From Ascidia mentula (lineage: Eukaryota > Chordata > Ascidiacea > Phlebobranchia > Ascidiidae): a stretch of 64,000 bases of DNA. The stretch covers positions 6,267,001 through 6,331,000 of the forward strand of contig OX387199.1 of the NCBI GenBank assembly GCA_947561715.1. The letters run 5' to 3'. Positions 1 through 12,695 of this stretch are shown here, one piece after another. Position 1 is the stretch's first letter, and every line of letters starts with the position of its first letter. The notes beneath the pieces are model-generated. The model searched no databases, was not told where the DNA came from, and saw only the letters and a list, made by a program, of their open reading frames with translations. The position numbers were made by a program, and so were the translations under genes.

Positions 1-162
1 TCCCCCGCCACTGATACGACGCCGAACCACAAACCGCTGATCCACTTCCGATAGCTTGTGGAAGGGGGCGGAAACCATCCGATCCACTGCTAAGGCTACG
101 GGAGTTTGCACGCTTCGCTTAATAGAGGAAGAACTGGAGACAACAGAGGTATATGCGAATTG
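1..162 (-). CDS. possible internal exon of an unidentified gene running off the left edge
   Basis: On the minus strand an open frame of about 54 codons runs from an AG acceptor-like site at 163-164 to the window edge. It reads as low-bias protein, including a Ser run, then IKRSVQTPVALAVDRM and later KLSEVDQRFVVRRR. The stretch is GC-richer than its surroundings. No family is recognised. It is not related to the caspases further right and is not repeated in the window. The acceptor is weak (GAAAG after a T-rich run), and no downstream donor can be seen because the exon leaves the window. Confidence 0.3.
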
Positions 163-567
163 CTTTCAGGCGATAAAAAAGCGGCAAGCATTGGGTAAAT
201 GTTGGTGTTAGAGGTTGTAAACTATGGAAAATAGCAAACCCATAGAAGTAATTATTTACATGAGATGTTGTACTCAATGTCGCTGATGATGAACCTCGCC
301 TTATACATGCGCAAATTACAATTTTATTGATTTTCTCGTCCATGGAAAACACTCTTGCTGTTGATATATTCACCACTACCAGAACGAAAAAGAAAATCTT
401 GTACAGAAGTGAAACAAGAAGTTTTTGCAGAGTAAATTACATCTTACAACGAATGCATTAAACATTCCGGCGACACCGCAAATCGCCTTTGACATCCAAC
501 ACGACATCCACATTACTGTCTGCAATCGGATACTGTGAACACGTGAAAACACTTTTGAGCTCTGTAA

Positions 568-810
568 TCACGCTAGGCGTAGGCGGTCATTGCGGTCAAG
601 TTTTCGAGGTCTAAGCGGTGGCGTACACATTTTTAATATCGCCTTCCCGGCCAGGTCTGTCATTTTACACTGCAATAATAATTCATACGCAGCTGTTTTG
701 GGCGACACTTCAAGGCCCAATGCATGCCTAACTTTCGTGTTGCGCAATTTGACCGTTTCGATTGCTTTGTCTCGACAAAAAATTAATATTGCCGGAGCGT
801 ATGGAGTCAT
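568..810 (-). CDS. unrecognised 80-codon ORF
   Basis: An ATG-initiated open frame whose codons look plausibly coding. The product is basic and contains LRNTKVRHALGLEVSP and a Cys-containing LLLQCKMTDLAGKAILKMC stretch. There is no recognisable domain and no homologue elsewhere in the window. It could be a small exon or a chance ORF in relatively GC-rich sequence. Confidence 0.15.
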   Translation of the reverse strand: MTPYAPAILIFCRDKAIETVKLRNTKVRHALGLEVSPKTAAYELLLQCKMTDLAGKAILKMCTPPLRPRKLDRNDRLRLA

Positions 811-2290
811 TTAAATTGATATTTGCCTTTTAACTAGGGTTGGCATACTGTCCTTATTTTTAAGATTGATCCTATTCCTTATTTCGGTCTTGGTGGCGTT
901 GTTTTCTAACTGTTTCAATACCAATGATGGCAAATAAAAGTATTTTCGTTTTTTTCCAACTTGTTTAGTGGGACATCCTTGTGATGGGAGACAACCCACC
1001 CTAAAAAATAGGTCACGATATTTTTCGAATGAAAAATGTCCATAAAATCATAATCATGCAGCACTGTCAAAGAAAATGCATTCTCCCCTTTGTCGCCCTT
1101 ATTATAGGTTCCTGTTTGATGACAGCCCTATTTATGACCAGTTGTGGCATTCGTAAAGTTTAATAAGGGGTTCTGTGAAGAAAATATGGAACAATGTAAG
1201 CAGGTTGCCATTCTTACATACGTACGTAAGTTGATAGTGTTATATCTGAGTTAACCTGACTGCAAATTGTAACCCTGTAAATTACTTTTAATTGTCGTTA
1301 GTATTTAGTACACAACTACATTTTCTGTTGTTTGGTCCAGCCAGGTATATTATTTTCAGTCGATATTGGTTATGTTTTTATGAATAAATCAGCCAGTATT
1401 GAACAAAAAATATTTTTTACCGAGGCGCCAAAAATAGTAGACCCTGCTGGACGAAAAACAACCCCCAGTGTCATAAAAGTATCGAGCCCTGTGCTCTGAC
1501 CTTGTATCAGCACGCGACCTCATTGAAGCACTGTTACGTCACAATAGGCGAACAAATATTTAAGAAGTTGGCGATTGTTTGAAGACAAACACATTTGGGT
1601 CCCATAACACAGCTGTTTACTCGTGTTAGCGACCGATTTCCTATGTTATGATACACAAAGAAACGTAAGGCGTTAGGCGTGAAGCAAAAGTTTCAATTTA
1701 AGTCGAAAATTTTTTTGAATTAATATCTCGCCTGTGGTACAAAATTTAATGGACTGTGAAACTGAATCACCAGGAAAAGCAATGGTATTAAATGTAAACA
1801 ACGCAACACAGAAACACCTTTCTGCGTAGATGGAATTATTTGTTAACGGAATCATTTGTAAGAATAATATATTGAGTTAGACCGTGTGGTCGAAAGTTTG
1901 TCACCACCTTACTGGATTGCATGGAAAATGTGAACCGCTACGATAAAGGCAATCTCTTACAGTACAGCGCACTTATTTCAAAAGTTTGCTTATCGCCGGA
2001 GAGAGGGATCATCCAGATCCAGCCATTTTTCTTCACGCATCAACAAACATTGTCAATAAACCATTTCATAAGGTGGGTTTATGCTCGTCCCCCCTGAGCC
2101 CCACCAGTTCGCGTATAAATTATTTATAGCGAGGCTCAGCCACCAAAAGAACCAAACGGTTCCTCAAATGAAATTGGTGCCATAGCGCGTGGCCCTGTTG
2201 CTTGGCAAACAAACGAGGTCAAGAACTTTTCAGTCGGCTGGCTTTACTTACATCTGTCGTTCGGTGGCTTGACAAATTGTCTGCGCTCCT
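811..2290. other. single-copy sequence without a recognised gene
   Basis: AT-rich sequence with only short ORFs that lack any family signature. It is not repeated elsewhere in the window, unlike the alpha unit that begins at about 2291. Nothing functional is recognised. Confidence 0.5.
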
Positions 2291-5273
2291 GCCTTAATTA
2301 AAAGCTGACCGAATATGTACATTTTTCTCAATATTTGATTTTCTGAGTCCTTGTTATCCAAAATTATGCTCCTAGAAAAATTATATTTTTGAAGATTCAG
2401 TTTATTATCGAGATTTATTATTATTTATTTTGTGCGAGAAAGATTCCTATAAACGTAAACGGTTTTCTTGAAAAGTGTGATGTCAAACCCAAAAGTCATA
2501 AAAAATGTAATACCTTGTCTTCAAAAACAATTGGCAAACTGTTTAAATAATTTCTTCATGTTTTCTCCGAATCCCAGGCCCACATAACAACGTCAATCAA
2601 AACCCAAATTTGCGCAGATTGTTGACACAAAGTAGCCCCGAGTGCATCGTCACTCGCCGCATAATGACCCGCAGTGACCCCGGCAATTAAACTGTCGCAG
2701 TCACATTGACGAATCGGAGCTGAATGTCAAGATTGCGCAATCGCGTCCAGCCAATCAGAGACGAACAAAGGTTGTTTGTTTGTTCTTCGAGCGGTCGTTT
2801 GAAACACTTTCAAGATGGGTCAATTTTCCTTCATCGAACACGTCTTCCCAGAATCGAATATCGTGATAAAGGTGAATATAATTGTTCCGTGGCAAGATGA
2901 TGCGTTTGCACTTTGAACCCCTACCATTAAATGAGCTGCAAATGACCTGATATCATAAGGGTGGAATTGGTTTTCGTACATCATAAATTATTGGCAAAAT
3001 TTTTTTTTGAAATCTTTTAGAAGTTTATGCAGGGCACAGTTGATATTGGCTTAAATATGAATATTATGAATCCGCGCGAGAAACACATGGGAATATCGGC
3101 TTACGACGAGGATTCAAACTTACTGTATTTTATTTTTGTTAGTTTTGTAGACATTCACGGTTAACAGATAGATCGGTTATATTTTCCACCATAAACCGGG
3201 TTTGGTGCAAGGTTTCCACTTTCTCCACTTTGGCGAAGACCACTTGATAAGACCGTTTACATTTATTCAATTTGCTTTTTCCGGCAAGCAATAGTTATCT
3301 TTGCGGTCTTTGACGAGTGTACTATGCGAGCACGAATTAAAATATTATTCAGCACGCTGGTGGGGAAAAAGCTATGAAAAAAATATATACTCGGAAGCGC
3401 CACCTAACGGCAAATTACCTCAAACAAAACTCGACACTTGAATTCATATTACAAAAAGCAAAAGAAGATGTAAGTTTGGACAAGATAAGTGGTATAATAA
3501 TGTTTTGGTTGTAGAATGTCATACAAAGAATTGGTGAAACTGCCTAACATTCACAAAACGTGATGTTTTGAGGATATATCCAACCGGCATACGAATAAAA
3601 TAAAAGAGATAAGTATTTTTGTTTTGAGCGATCGTTGGGATTTGGTTCAGACCTCCAAACATTCAAGCGTAATTATTAATTGTTTTGGGCCTCTCTCTTC
3701 GTTCATTTTCGGGAATGTCCTTCTGTTTTCAGTTTAGAGCATATTCGGGAGTATGACCAGCATACATATTATTGTTCCTCGTTAGTGGAAACGCAGGTTT
3801 ACTCGATGGGCATTAAGCTTCATACACTGGAGGTGGTTGGCGTGGGAATGACTAATATCAGGATGTCATGACGATTGAGGTTTTCAAATAGTTATCACAA
3901 CAAACACTTAGTTTTTTCTATGTTTTTTGTAGTGGGATGCGGAAATCGTTGCAGCCGCGCGAAACACACAAGCCATGAACATCTACATTCTCGAAAGTGC
4001 TATCTAACGGCGAATTACCTCAAAGAAAACTCGACACTTGAATTGATAATACAAAAAGCAAAAGCAGATGTAAGTTTGGACAAGATAAGTGGTACAACAG
4101 TGTTTTAGTTGTAGAAAACCATACAAAGAATTGGTGAAACTGCAACATTCATAAAACGTGATGATTTGTGGATCTGCCCAACTTCAGTCCAGCCCACAAT
4201 TACATATCCTGTTTTACGTTATATATTAACATTTGTTTCTTCAAGTCATCTCACAGTTGACTGTGAAAGTAAATACAATTTTTCTGGAACGCGTCAAATG
4301 AAACAGAGTATGTGATGATGTCTATGATGTGCTTTGTTCGGAAATTATCCTTTTAAAAGCTGGCCAAGACACTGCAATGCGATGGAACCTTTTTGCACAA
4401 CAACAAACTTGTGACCGATATAAATAAAGCCAGCACACGAACAAAATAGTAGAGTTTGAGTATTTTTGTTGTGAGCGATCGTGGGGATTTGGTTCAGACC
4501 TCCGAGCATTCAAGCGTAATTATAAATTGTCTTCTCTCTCTTCGTTCATTTCCTGCAAAAACGTCATTCACCAATGACTGTCATTATCGATATGCTAACG
4601 TGATTAATGCCTCTTTTTCAATTTAGATCAAAGCCTGTTTATATCAAGCACGCAGAATTGCACAGCATTTGTGGAGCCAATAAATTACAGAATGTTGTTG
4701 CACTTAAAATATCAACGCAATAGTGTTTCAAGCAATGGCATGATTGGCAGGATCGCCCCACTGCGCAGGTCCTTACTTGGCGACCACAGATATCATATCA
4801 CTTAAAATGTGTTATGTATGTACCTACCAGCTAAAGAGGTTCAAAATCGTCAAAAGCGCAGGTTTTGGACGTGGCAGTTATACATTGCAGTTAATGATGC
4901 AGCACTCGTAGCATGTGTGTGGTTTGAGGTTGGCGTAACGTGTACTGGTTAGTTTTATTGTATTACATTGAACAAAAAATAATTGCTACCACTTATTACA
5001 TATTATTTCACATTTAAATGCACAAGCTTTCTGGCAACAAATTTTCTGTTCAAATTTTTAACCACATTGTTGGAATTTTTGTCAATCCATAAGAGACCGA
5101 CTCGTATATAGTAGTGGGCGTTCAACTAATCGACCGTTGATGTCGCATATAGCTTAAAATAACAATATTTCATCATGGACAGGTGGGCATCATAGGCGGA
5201 TATGACAGTTGTGTATTGCGTACTATTCCATTAATTCAGCCACCAATGCTTTGTTCCACAGTCGATGAACACA
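2291..5273. repeat. intergenic repeat unit alpha, copy 1
   Basis: First copy of a duplicated intergenic unit lying upstream of each class A caspase. It starts at GCCTTAATTAAAAGCTGACC and ends at CACAGTCGATGAACACA. Relative to copies 2-4 it carries about 355 extra bases (about 2336-2692). Inside it a segment of about 600 bp is itself duplicated: the block with CTAACGGC(A/G)AATTACCTCAAA occurs near 3405 and again near 4005. A GC-richer patch near 2690-2900 contains a CCAAT box (AGCCAATCAGAG) and may be promoter-like. Short ORFs here recur in the other copies, but they follow the DNA identity and show no family. Confidence 0.8.
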
Positions 5274-5486
5274 TCGCATAAGCAAAGAAGGTGATTTGAG
5301 GTCGGATGCATTGATATAATTGCGTTTGCTTCAGCTGAACAGAATGGTTGAAATGTGAAAGCTTTTGTGAAGAAATCAATAAAAAATAAACTTGTTGCAC
5401 AAAAATAACATTCAATAAATTTGCTTTCGTTACATATTTAGTTACAAAAGTGTAGTCAGTTCGTGAATAGAACCTTCTTTCAACCA

Positions 5487-7013
5487 ATGTCAGTGAGCCA
5501 GAGTAGCCAAGAAATGGACCATTATCCAAAATACAAGAACATCGGAGTTGCCCATATATTCAACAATACATACTTTCAGGGTAAGTAATGTTTGAGGGGC
5601 CCGGGGTTATTTCAATACTTGGTGGTATATGTGGAATATTGGGTCGGATATATGGTTTTAGGCCTGAAGACGCAGAGAAGAGGAGCTGAAAGGGACGTGT
5701 ATGGATTGACAAAATTACTCAAAAAACTTGGTTACAAAACAACGCCCCACACTGATCTACGTTTATCGGAATTCAATGAGGTGAGGTTCTTGCAAAAATA
5801 ACCTATTCACGACCTAACCCAGGAAATCCAAATTTGTTATTCCAGATATTAGACGATATTGCCGAATCTGATTTGTCGAATGAAAGCAGCTTAATTATGG
5901 TCTTTGCCTCTCATGGCGATGGAAGTCATTTTCTGCTGAGTGATGGAAGATACTTTATTGATGACATTTTCAACAAATTTCGGGGACACAACTGCCCAAT
6001 GCTACTCAATAGGCCCAAAGTTTTTATTTTTCAGGCACGGCTTTACGCACATGATGTTTTTACTTTGTTAAAACAGTTTAAGTGACAAAGCGGTTGTCTG
6101 TCATTATCTGATACGAGCGCAGTCGTCTGATATTCAGATTTGACAAAAACTGCTATATCCGTGATTATATGGGCAACATATGAACTAGTTTTTAGTTGTC
6201 AATTCACCCAATATACTGTAGGCCCCAAACACTATTGTTTTGTATTTATGTATATACACAAATATATTAATTTCAAATTATATTCCAGGCGTGTCGTGGC
6301 CTGAGATGTGAGGTTCGTGTACAACAAACCGAGCATGTTGTACACGAAACAGATACCGAACCTCTCTCAGGGGAAGGATCTTGCAACGAAACTATGCCTG
6401 ATGTTGTGTGTGAAGACGGGGTTGGAATCAAATCACTACCCGCTGGGTCTGATTTTCTAATTTGCAACTCTTCCTGTCAAGGTTTGAACTGTTTTCATAT
6501 GGAGTCTGACTACGGCAAAGACTATGGTTAGTTACACTACCTCTTGACACTTTCCACAGGGTATGCTTCATATCGCGACGTCAAAAAAGGTTCGTGGTAC
6601 ATTCAAACCCTGATTGATGTGTTTCGTCAATACTTTGAAGGTACAATAATATTATTTATACATTATGTGGCTATGGATATAATTTGCCATTTTTTTGTTG
6701 CAACGAAGGACGTTTACCCGATCACTACGACATTACATGCTTGCTCACAATCGTGTCCAAACAAGTGGCCGAAATGGAAGGGTTAACCGAATGGGGGAAA
6801 AACATGCGAAACGACACCCGCCTGGACACTGTAACAGGAGATGATCTCCTTCTGAAGCAGATGCCAGCATTTACGTCCAGTCTAACCAAGTTATTTTTTC
6901 TGCCACAACAGCCTAGTCCAACACTTAGGGGTCAAGGGGGTATCACGAAAAACCCGATAAACGAAAACAAAATCCCTGAAAAAAAAGAAAAAGTAGAGGT
7001 GCACTTTAACTGA
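5487..7013 (+). CDS. class A caspase, six exons, 326 aa (gene A)
   Basis: Cysteine protease of the caspase family, executioner-like, presumably cytosolic and acting in apoptotic or related proteolysis. Exons by hand: 5487-5580, 5662-5780, 5846-6034, 6289-6481, 6560-6640, 6709-7013; these sum to 981 nt with no internal stop. An alternative in-frame start lies at 5514. Landmarks are the P1-pocket Arg in QRRGAERD, catalytic His94 in FASHGDG, catalytic Cys136 in QACRG, a p20/p10 linker rich in Glu/Asp with an HETD site, and Arg204 with Trp211 in SYRDVKKGSWYIQ. The tail reads SSLTKLFFLPQQ. There is no DED or CARD; the N-terminus is about 30 residues. Oddity: intron 3 begins GC (CAG|GCACGG) rather than GT. 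If it is not spliced, translation stops at 6083-6085, before the catalytic Cys. The class G fragment at 8994-9830 is convergent downstream. Confidence 0.88.
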
Positions 7014-8993
7014 CTAAAAAGCCAACACCATGTTATAAAAATCGTTTTGGGAGACCATGTTATCAATTGTAAGACCTTCTTGCCTCAAACCTTATCAGTA
7101 CGTACACTTTAAATATGCTAGAAGGACCAAAGAATTTTTAGACTTCAAATTTTAGGAATTAATGTTAATGTTGGAAGAAAACTTAATTTCGGTTGTTTGT
7201 GTGATTACGTTGATTAAGTAACACACATGTCTTTCCGCAAACTTTGTCCAGAGGCATTATGCGTCCTATCAATATATTCTTGTTGTACATATTAATAACA
7301 CTCACCAATGACAAACAACAATGTCATTTTGTTGATTTGGATATCACGTAAATTTGCTGCTTGTTGTTTTGTACTTTTACCCGATTCTACATTATTTCAT
7401 CAGCATGTACTACGACATATTTGTTCAAAATTAATTTGTAAAATTTTCAGTGCATTGAGTTCCAGCGATAAATATATGTATATTAATCGGAATAAACGAC
7501 TATGGTTATTATATTGGTGTGGTAATTTATAATGGGCATATTATTAATCCCGGGGTGGACAGGAAGTATATTTTTGAGGTCATGGTTATCATGTACAAAC
7601 GTACTTGCAACCGAACTATTAACACATAAATAATATTATAGCGCTTCCTCGGACATTGACATTCGTAGATATTATAAATTGTACAGTAGAAAATAACTAC
7701 TATAACTACTTCCGAAAAGTTCCTTGAATCCGAAAAAGACGAGCTTGATTTAACAAAGACGTTCAAAAAGATGATTTACGAAACGACGTCCTTCACGATT
7801 GTCAAATCCGTGCAACTGTCAAGTCGTTCATTTCCACTTTTAAAAAGCTGTATCTTTAACGAGTTGATAGGCATTCTACTAATGCCAAGTCAAGTGATAA
7901 GTGATAACGAAATTATGTTTGGACATTGCTTTGTATGTACCTGACTGTATGCCTTTATACGACTATCTATAGGTTGAATTCATTATGCAGGTGTCAATGT
8001 GTATAGGCTTGTATGTTAATCTTGCGCTAACAGCAATCAAGAAATTTAATTCATCCTGCGATGCCATTATAGGTTTGAAACTGACGTGTTTAGAGTAGAT
8101 ATTTGTTCCTTTCATTGGCGAAAAAGTATTTAAACCGTCTGGGGGCTTGCCGGTCTAAAATATGTATCTTGACTCGAGCTGTATTACGCGTGATTAGGTC
8201 AATTGCATTTCAGCATAAAGCATGAAAAGTACTCGTTTTGGTGCAAGCAGAATTTCTGCGGCAAGTTTTTTTCTTTTGTCGGTTTTTTTTTGCCGCAGGG
8301 TGTCGCCCTTGGACGCAACACTATAAAGGAGCTGATGGATCTTGTAATATAACATTATTGGAGGTTTCTTTAATGAGTTGTTATGAGTCAAATATTTTCT
8401 AACAAACAAACAAGCACCAATCAACTCACCTGATTCTGAATTCTGTAACATCGATGGTCTACATACAAACCACACAATTTTTCTTGAAAGTTGATTTTTA
8501 GTTATGTATTCCTGCAAGCGGGTGACACTCAGATATAATTAACATAGACAAAGCGTACAACAAGAAGTGTGTCCACGCGCGAAGTTTGCCTTCGTCTAAT
8601 CGAGTATTCTATCCAGTGTAAAAATTAGTTTTACTCCACCGCTCTTAATAAAACTCTAGAAGCCCCAAAATTAGTCAATTTTTTGATAAAGGTTATATTT
8701 CGCGTAAGCATAACATATATACATTGTAGAGTAGAAGGCGGGACGTCTCATTGCTCAGCAATTTGCAATGCATGCCTTGACTGCGATGCCAGTGAACCTT
8801 ATATGCATTGGGGTATACATGATATTAACACAACAATGGAACAAAGCGTAGACTAGACCTAAGCAGCACTCTTTTTTTTTTTTAAATATACAAGCCGATA
8901 TATGGGAAGACGTGCAATTATTCATGTACAATTTTTCCAAATAACTGTGTTATCATTAGAGGAAACCTGGTGAGTACAGCTTTATTGGAATGC
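7014..8993. repeat. duplicated 3' flank between convergent caspases, copy 1
   Basis: Holds the 3' UTR of gene A and the downstream side of the class G fragment. The sequence is repeated at 16884-18848 and 27293-29306 at high identity. It carries short frames and a poly-T run near 8870-8882. No independent gene is recognised. Confidence 0.75.
7491..7496 (+). terminator. polyadenylation signal AATAAA for gene A
   Basis: Canonical AATAAA about 480 bases after the stop codon. It is conserved at the same relative position after gene B (17363-17368) and the class A fragment (27820-27825). Confidence 0.5.
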
Positions 8994-9830
8994 CTACTTC
9001 GGCAAGAAGTAGAGCTTTCTCAATGTGGAAGTGAAGATTGGCATTTGCTTGGCAGTTGTACCATGATATTTCGCAGACCATTCAGCAACTTGATATGACA
9101 CCATGGTAAGTAGACGAATGAAATCACTTCCATCCTCCACTTTTCCTTCATGCGAAAGACTGATGTTAAACCTTCCATTTTAAACAAACATTTTGAAACA
9201 TCTTTTTAACACACTTTGTATGTCTTTGAATACGTAATTTCTATACTGTTGTAAATGGTGGATAAATTCACTGCAGGGTTGCGTAATGACAATATATTTT
9301 TCACACTGTTTCATCATGTGTATTTTTTTACAAATGAAACTAAAAAGGTATTGTGACACATTAGTTGCAACAATAATAATTTCTATTTGAAGACAGGACA
9401 TGCACTTGTTAGAGAGGAAATTTAATCTTCTTGTACTCAAGTTTAAAATTAAAAGTTAAACAAAACAGTAATATATTAGCTGCAAACGTAATCACCCATA
9501 CTGCAATTTTTTCCCGAAACACGAAATTTTAACTGTGTAGTTGCCGTAACGTACCATCCAAGTATTCTTGCACCACTTTGACCGAATGTTGAATGTAGAT
9601 TGAACCAGTTTTAGTGTTCCGAAAACTCACAAAACCTACAACCGTTTTTGTGTTACGTGTTATGGAAAGGTGTTTTTCGTGTGTAGGGAAATACCTTTGT
9701 TTGTTGAGGTGCAAACCAACATATCTGAACTGCCAGGAATCGCTTTCAAATCCACTCCATCTTCTTCAATATCTTCCAGTTCGTCGGTCATTAGATCACT
9801 AGGACCTTCGATCTTATGACCTCTGCAAGC
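8994..9830 (-). pseudogene. class G caspase fragment, exons 4-6 only (G1)
   Basis: Minus-strand exons 9695-9830, 9555-9635 and 8994-9145 correspond exactly to exons 4-6 of the intact class G genes. They include ACRG with the catalytic Cys, SFRNTKTGSIYIQ and the LYFLPK tail. The reading frame and splice sites are intact, but exons 1-3 are missing: beyond about 9870 the sequence becomes repeat unit alpha. An in-frame ATG sits six codons before ACRG (MHTLTLQACRG), so a short Cys-plus-p10 product is formally possible. Most likely it is a 5'-truncated duplicate. Confidence 0.8.
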
Positions 9831-9872
9831 CTGTAAAGTCAGTGTGTGCATTGACGATCACAAAATGCTCGT

Positions 9873-12507
9873 GCCTTAATTAAAAGCTGACCGAATATGT
9901 GCATTTTTCTTAACAGTCGCAGTCACATTGACGAATCGGAGCTGAATGTCAAGATTGCGCAATCGCGTCCAGCCAATCAGAGACGAACAAAGGTTGTTTG
10001 TTTGTTCTTCGAGCGGTCGTTTGAAACACTTTCAAGCTGGGGCAATTTTCCTTCATCGAACACGTTTTCCGAGAATCGAATATCGCGATAAAGGTGAAAA
10101 TATAATTGTTCCGTGGCAAGGTGATGCGTTTGCACTTTGAACCCCTACCATTAAGAGAGCTGCAAATGACCTGATATCATAAGGGTGGAATTGGTTTTCG
10201 TACATCATAAATTATTGGCAAAATTGTTTTTTGAAATCTTTTAGAAGTTTATGCAGGGCACAGTTGATATTGGCTTAAATATGAATATTATGAATCTGCG
10301 CGAGACACACATGGGAATATCGGCTGACGACGAGGAGTTAAACTTACTGTATTTTATTTTTGTTAGTTTTGTAGACATTCACGGTTAACAGATAAATCGG
10401 TTGTATTTTCCACCATAAACCGGGTTTGTTACAAGGTTTCCACTTTCTCCACTTTGGCGAAGACCACTTGATAAGACCGTTTACATTTATTCAATTTGTT
10501 TTTCCGGCAAGCAATAGTTATCTTTGCGGTCTTTGACGACTGTACTATGCGAGCACGAAATAAAATATTATTCAGCACGCTGGTGGGGAAAAAGCTGTGA
10601 AAAAAATATATACTCGGAAGCGCCATCTAACGGCAAATTACCTCAAAGAAAACTCGACACTTGAATTGATATTACAAAAAGCAAAAGAAGATGTAAGTTT
10701 GGACAAGATAAGTAGTATAATAATGTTTTGGTTGTAGAATGTCATACAAAGAATTGGTGAAACTGCATAACATTCATAAAACGTGATGTTTTGAGGATAT
10801 ATCCAACCAGCATACGAATAATATATTAGAGATAAGTATTTTTGTTTTGAGCGATCGTTGGGATTTGGTTCAGACCTCCAAACATTCAAGCGTAATTATT
10901 AATTGTTTTGGGCCTTTTTCTTCGTTCATTTGCGAGAATGTCCTTCTGTTTTCAGTTTAGAGCATATTCGGGAGTATGACCAGCATACATATTATTGTTC
11001 CTCGTTAGTGGAAACGCAGGTTTACTCGATGGGCATTAAGCTTCATACACTGGAGGTGGTTGGCGTGGGAATGACTAATATCAGGATGTCATGACGATTG
11101 AGGTTTTCAAATAGTTATCACAACAAGCACTTAGTTTTTTGTAGTGGGATGCGGAAATCGTTGCAGCCGCGCGAAACACACAAGCCATGAAAATCTACAT
11201 TCTCGGAAGCGCTATCTAACGGCGAATTACCTCAAAGAAAACTCGACGCTTGAATTCATATTACAAAAAGCAAAAGCAGATGTAAGTTTGGACAAGTTAA
11301 GTGGTATAATAATATTTTAGTTAATGTCATACAAAGAATTAGTGAAACTGCAACATTCATAAAACTTGATGATTTGAGGATCTGCCCAACGTCAGTCCAG
11401 CCCACGATTACATATCCTGTTTTGACGTTTTATATTAACACTTGTTTCTTCAAGTCATCTCGCAGTTGACTGTGAAAGTAAACTCCATTTTTCTGGAGCG
11501 CATCAATTTAAACGGAGTATGTGATGATGTCTATGATGTACTTTGTTCGGAAATTATCCTTTTAAAAGCTGGCCAAGACACTGCAATGCGATGGAGCCTT
11601 TTTGCACAACAACAAACTTGTGACCGATATAAATAAAGCCAGCACACGAACAAAATAGTAGAGTTGAAGTATTTTTGTTGTGAGCGATCGTGGGGATTTG
11701 GTTCAGACCTCCTAGCATTCAAGCGTAATTATAAATTGTCTTCTCTCTCTTCGTTCACTTCCTGCAAAAACGTCATTCACCAATGACTGTCATTATCGAT
11801 ATGCTAACGTGATTTATGCCACTTATCACACTCCTGTTTCCTTCTATTTTCAGTTTAGATCAAAGCCTGATTATATCAAGCACGCCGAATTCCACAGCAT
11901 TTGTGGAGCCAATAAATTACAGAATGTTGTTGCACTTAAAATATCTACGCAATAATGTTTCAAGCAATGGCATGATTGGCAGGATCGCCCCACTGCGCAG
12001 GTCCTTACTTGGCGACCACAGATATCATATCACTTAAAATGTGTTATGTATATTCCCTACTAGTTAAAAGAGGTTCAAAATCGTCAAAAGCGCAGGTTTT
12101 GGACGTGGCAGTTATACATTGCAGTTAATGATGCAGCACCCTTAGCATGTGTGTGGTTTGAGGTTGGCGTAACGTGTACTGGTTAGTTTTATCGTAATAC
12201 ATTGAACAAAAAATAATTGCTACCACTTATTACGTATTATTTAACATTTAAATGCACAAGCTTTCTGGCAACAAATTTTCTGTTCAAATTTTTAACCACA
12301 TTGTTGGAATTTTTGTCAATCCATAAGAGACCGACTCGCATATAGTAGTGGGCGTTCAACTAATCGACCGTTGATGTCGCATATAGCTTAAAATAACAAT
12401 ATTTCATCATGGACAGGTGGGCATCATAGGCGGATATGACAGTTGTGTATTGCGTACTATTCCATTAATTCAGCCACCAATGCTTTGTTCCACAGTCGAT
12501 GAACACA
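9873..12507. repeat. intergenic repeat unit alpha, copy 2
   Basis: Near-identical to copies 1 and 3. It lacks the 355-base segment found in copy 1. It ends abruptly at CGATGAACACA, where it is joined to a class G exon 4 fragment. Together with 9695-9872 it forms one unit of a 2823-bp tandem duplication. ORFs of 63-65 codons recur in all copies, without family signatures. Confidence 0.8.
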
Positions 12508-12517
12508 AAGGAAATAC

Positions 12518-12653
12518 CTTTGTTTGTTGAGGTGCAAACCAACATATCTGAACTGCCAGGAATCGCTTTCAAATCCACTCCATCTTCTTCAATATCTTCC
12601 AGTTCGTCGGTCATTAGATCACTAGGACCTTCGATCTTATGACCTCTGCAAGC
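12518..12653 (-). pseudogene. class G caspase exon 4 fragment (G2)
   Basis: A 136-base exon, equal in length to class G exon 4, encoding ACRGHKIEGPSDLM and on to the TSTNKG end. Exons 5-6 are replaced by alpha copy 2 and exons 1-3 by alpha copy 3. It is the scar of the tandem duplication that made alpha copies 2 and 3. Confidence 0.8.
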
Positions 12654-12695
12654 CTGTAAAGTCAGTGTGTGCATTGACGATCACAAAATGCTCGT

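Noticed and set aside
5834..6085. 83-codon ORF as a separate small gene
   Set aside because: It is exon 3 of gene A read through its GC donor into intron 3; the real exon ends at 6034.
9897..10140. Two overlapping 64-codon ORFs repeated in alpha copies
   Set aside because: They overlap in different frames within a CpG-rich, CCAAT-containing patch; this is better seen as regulatory or repeat sequence.
10903..11094. 63-codon ORF repeated at 3680-3871 and 13640-13831 as a conserved small gene
   Set aside because: Its conservation merely follows near-identical duplicated DNA. There is no family signature, and it cannot be distinguished from noncoding repeat.
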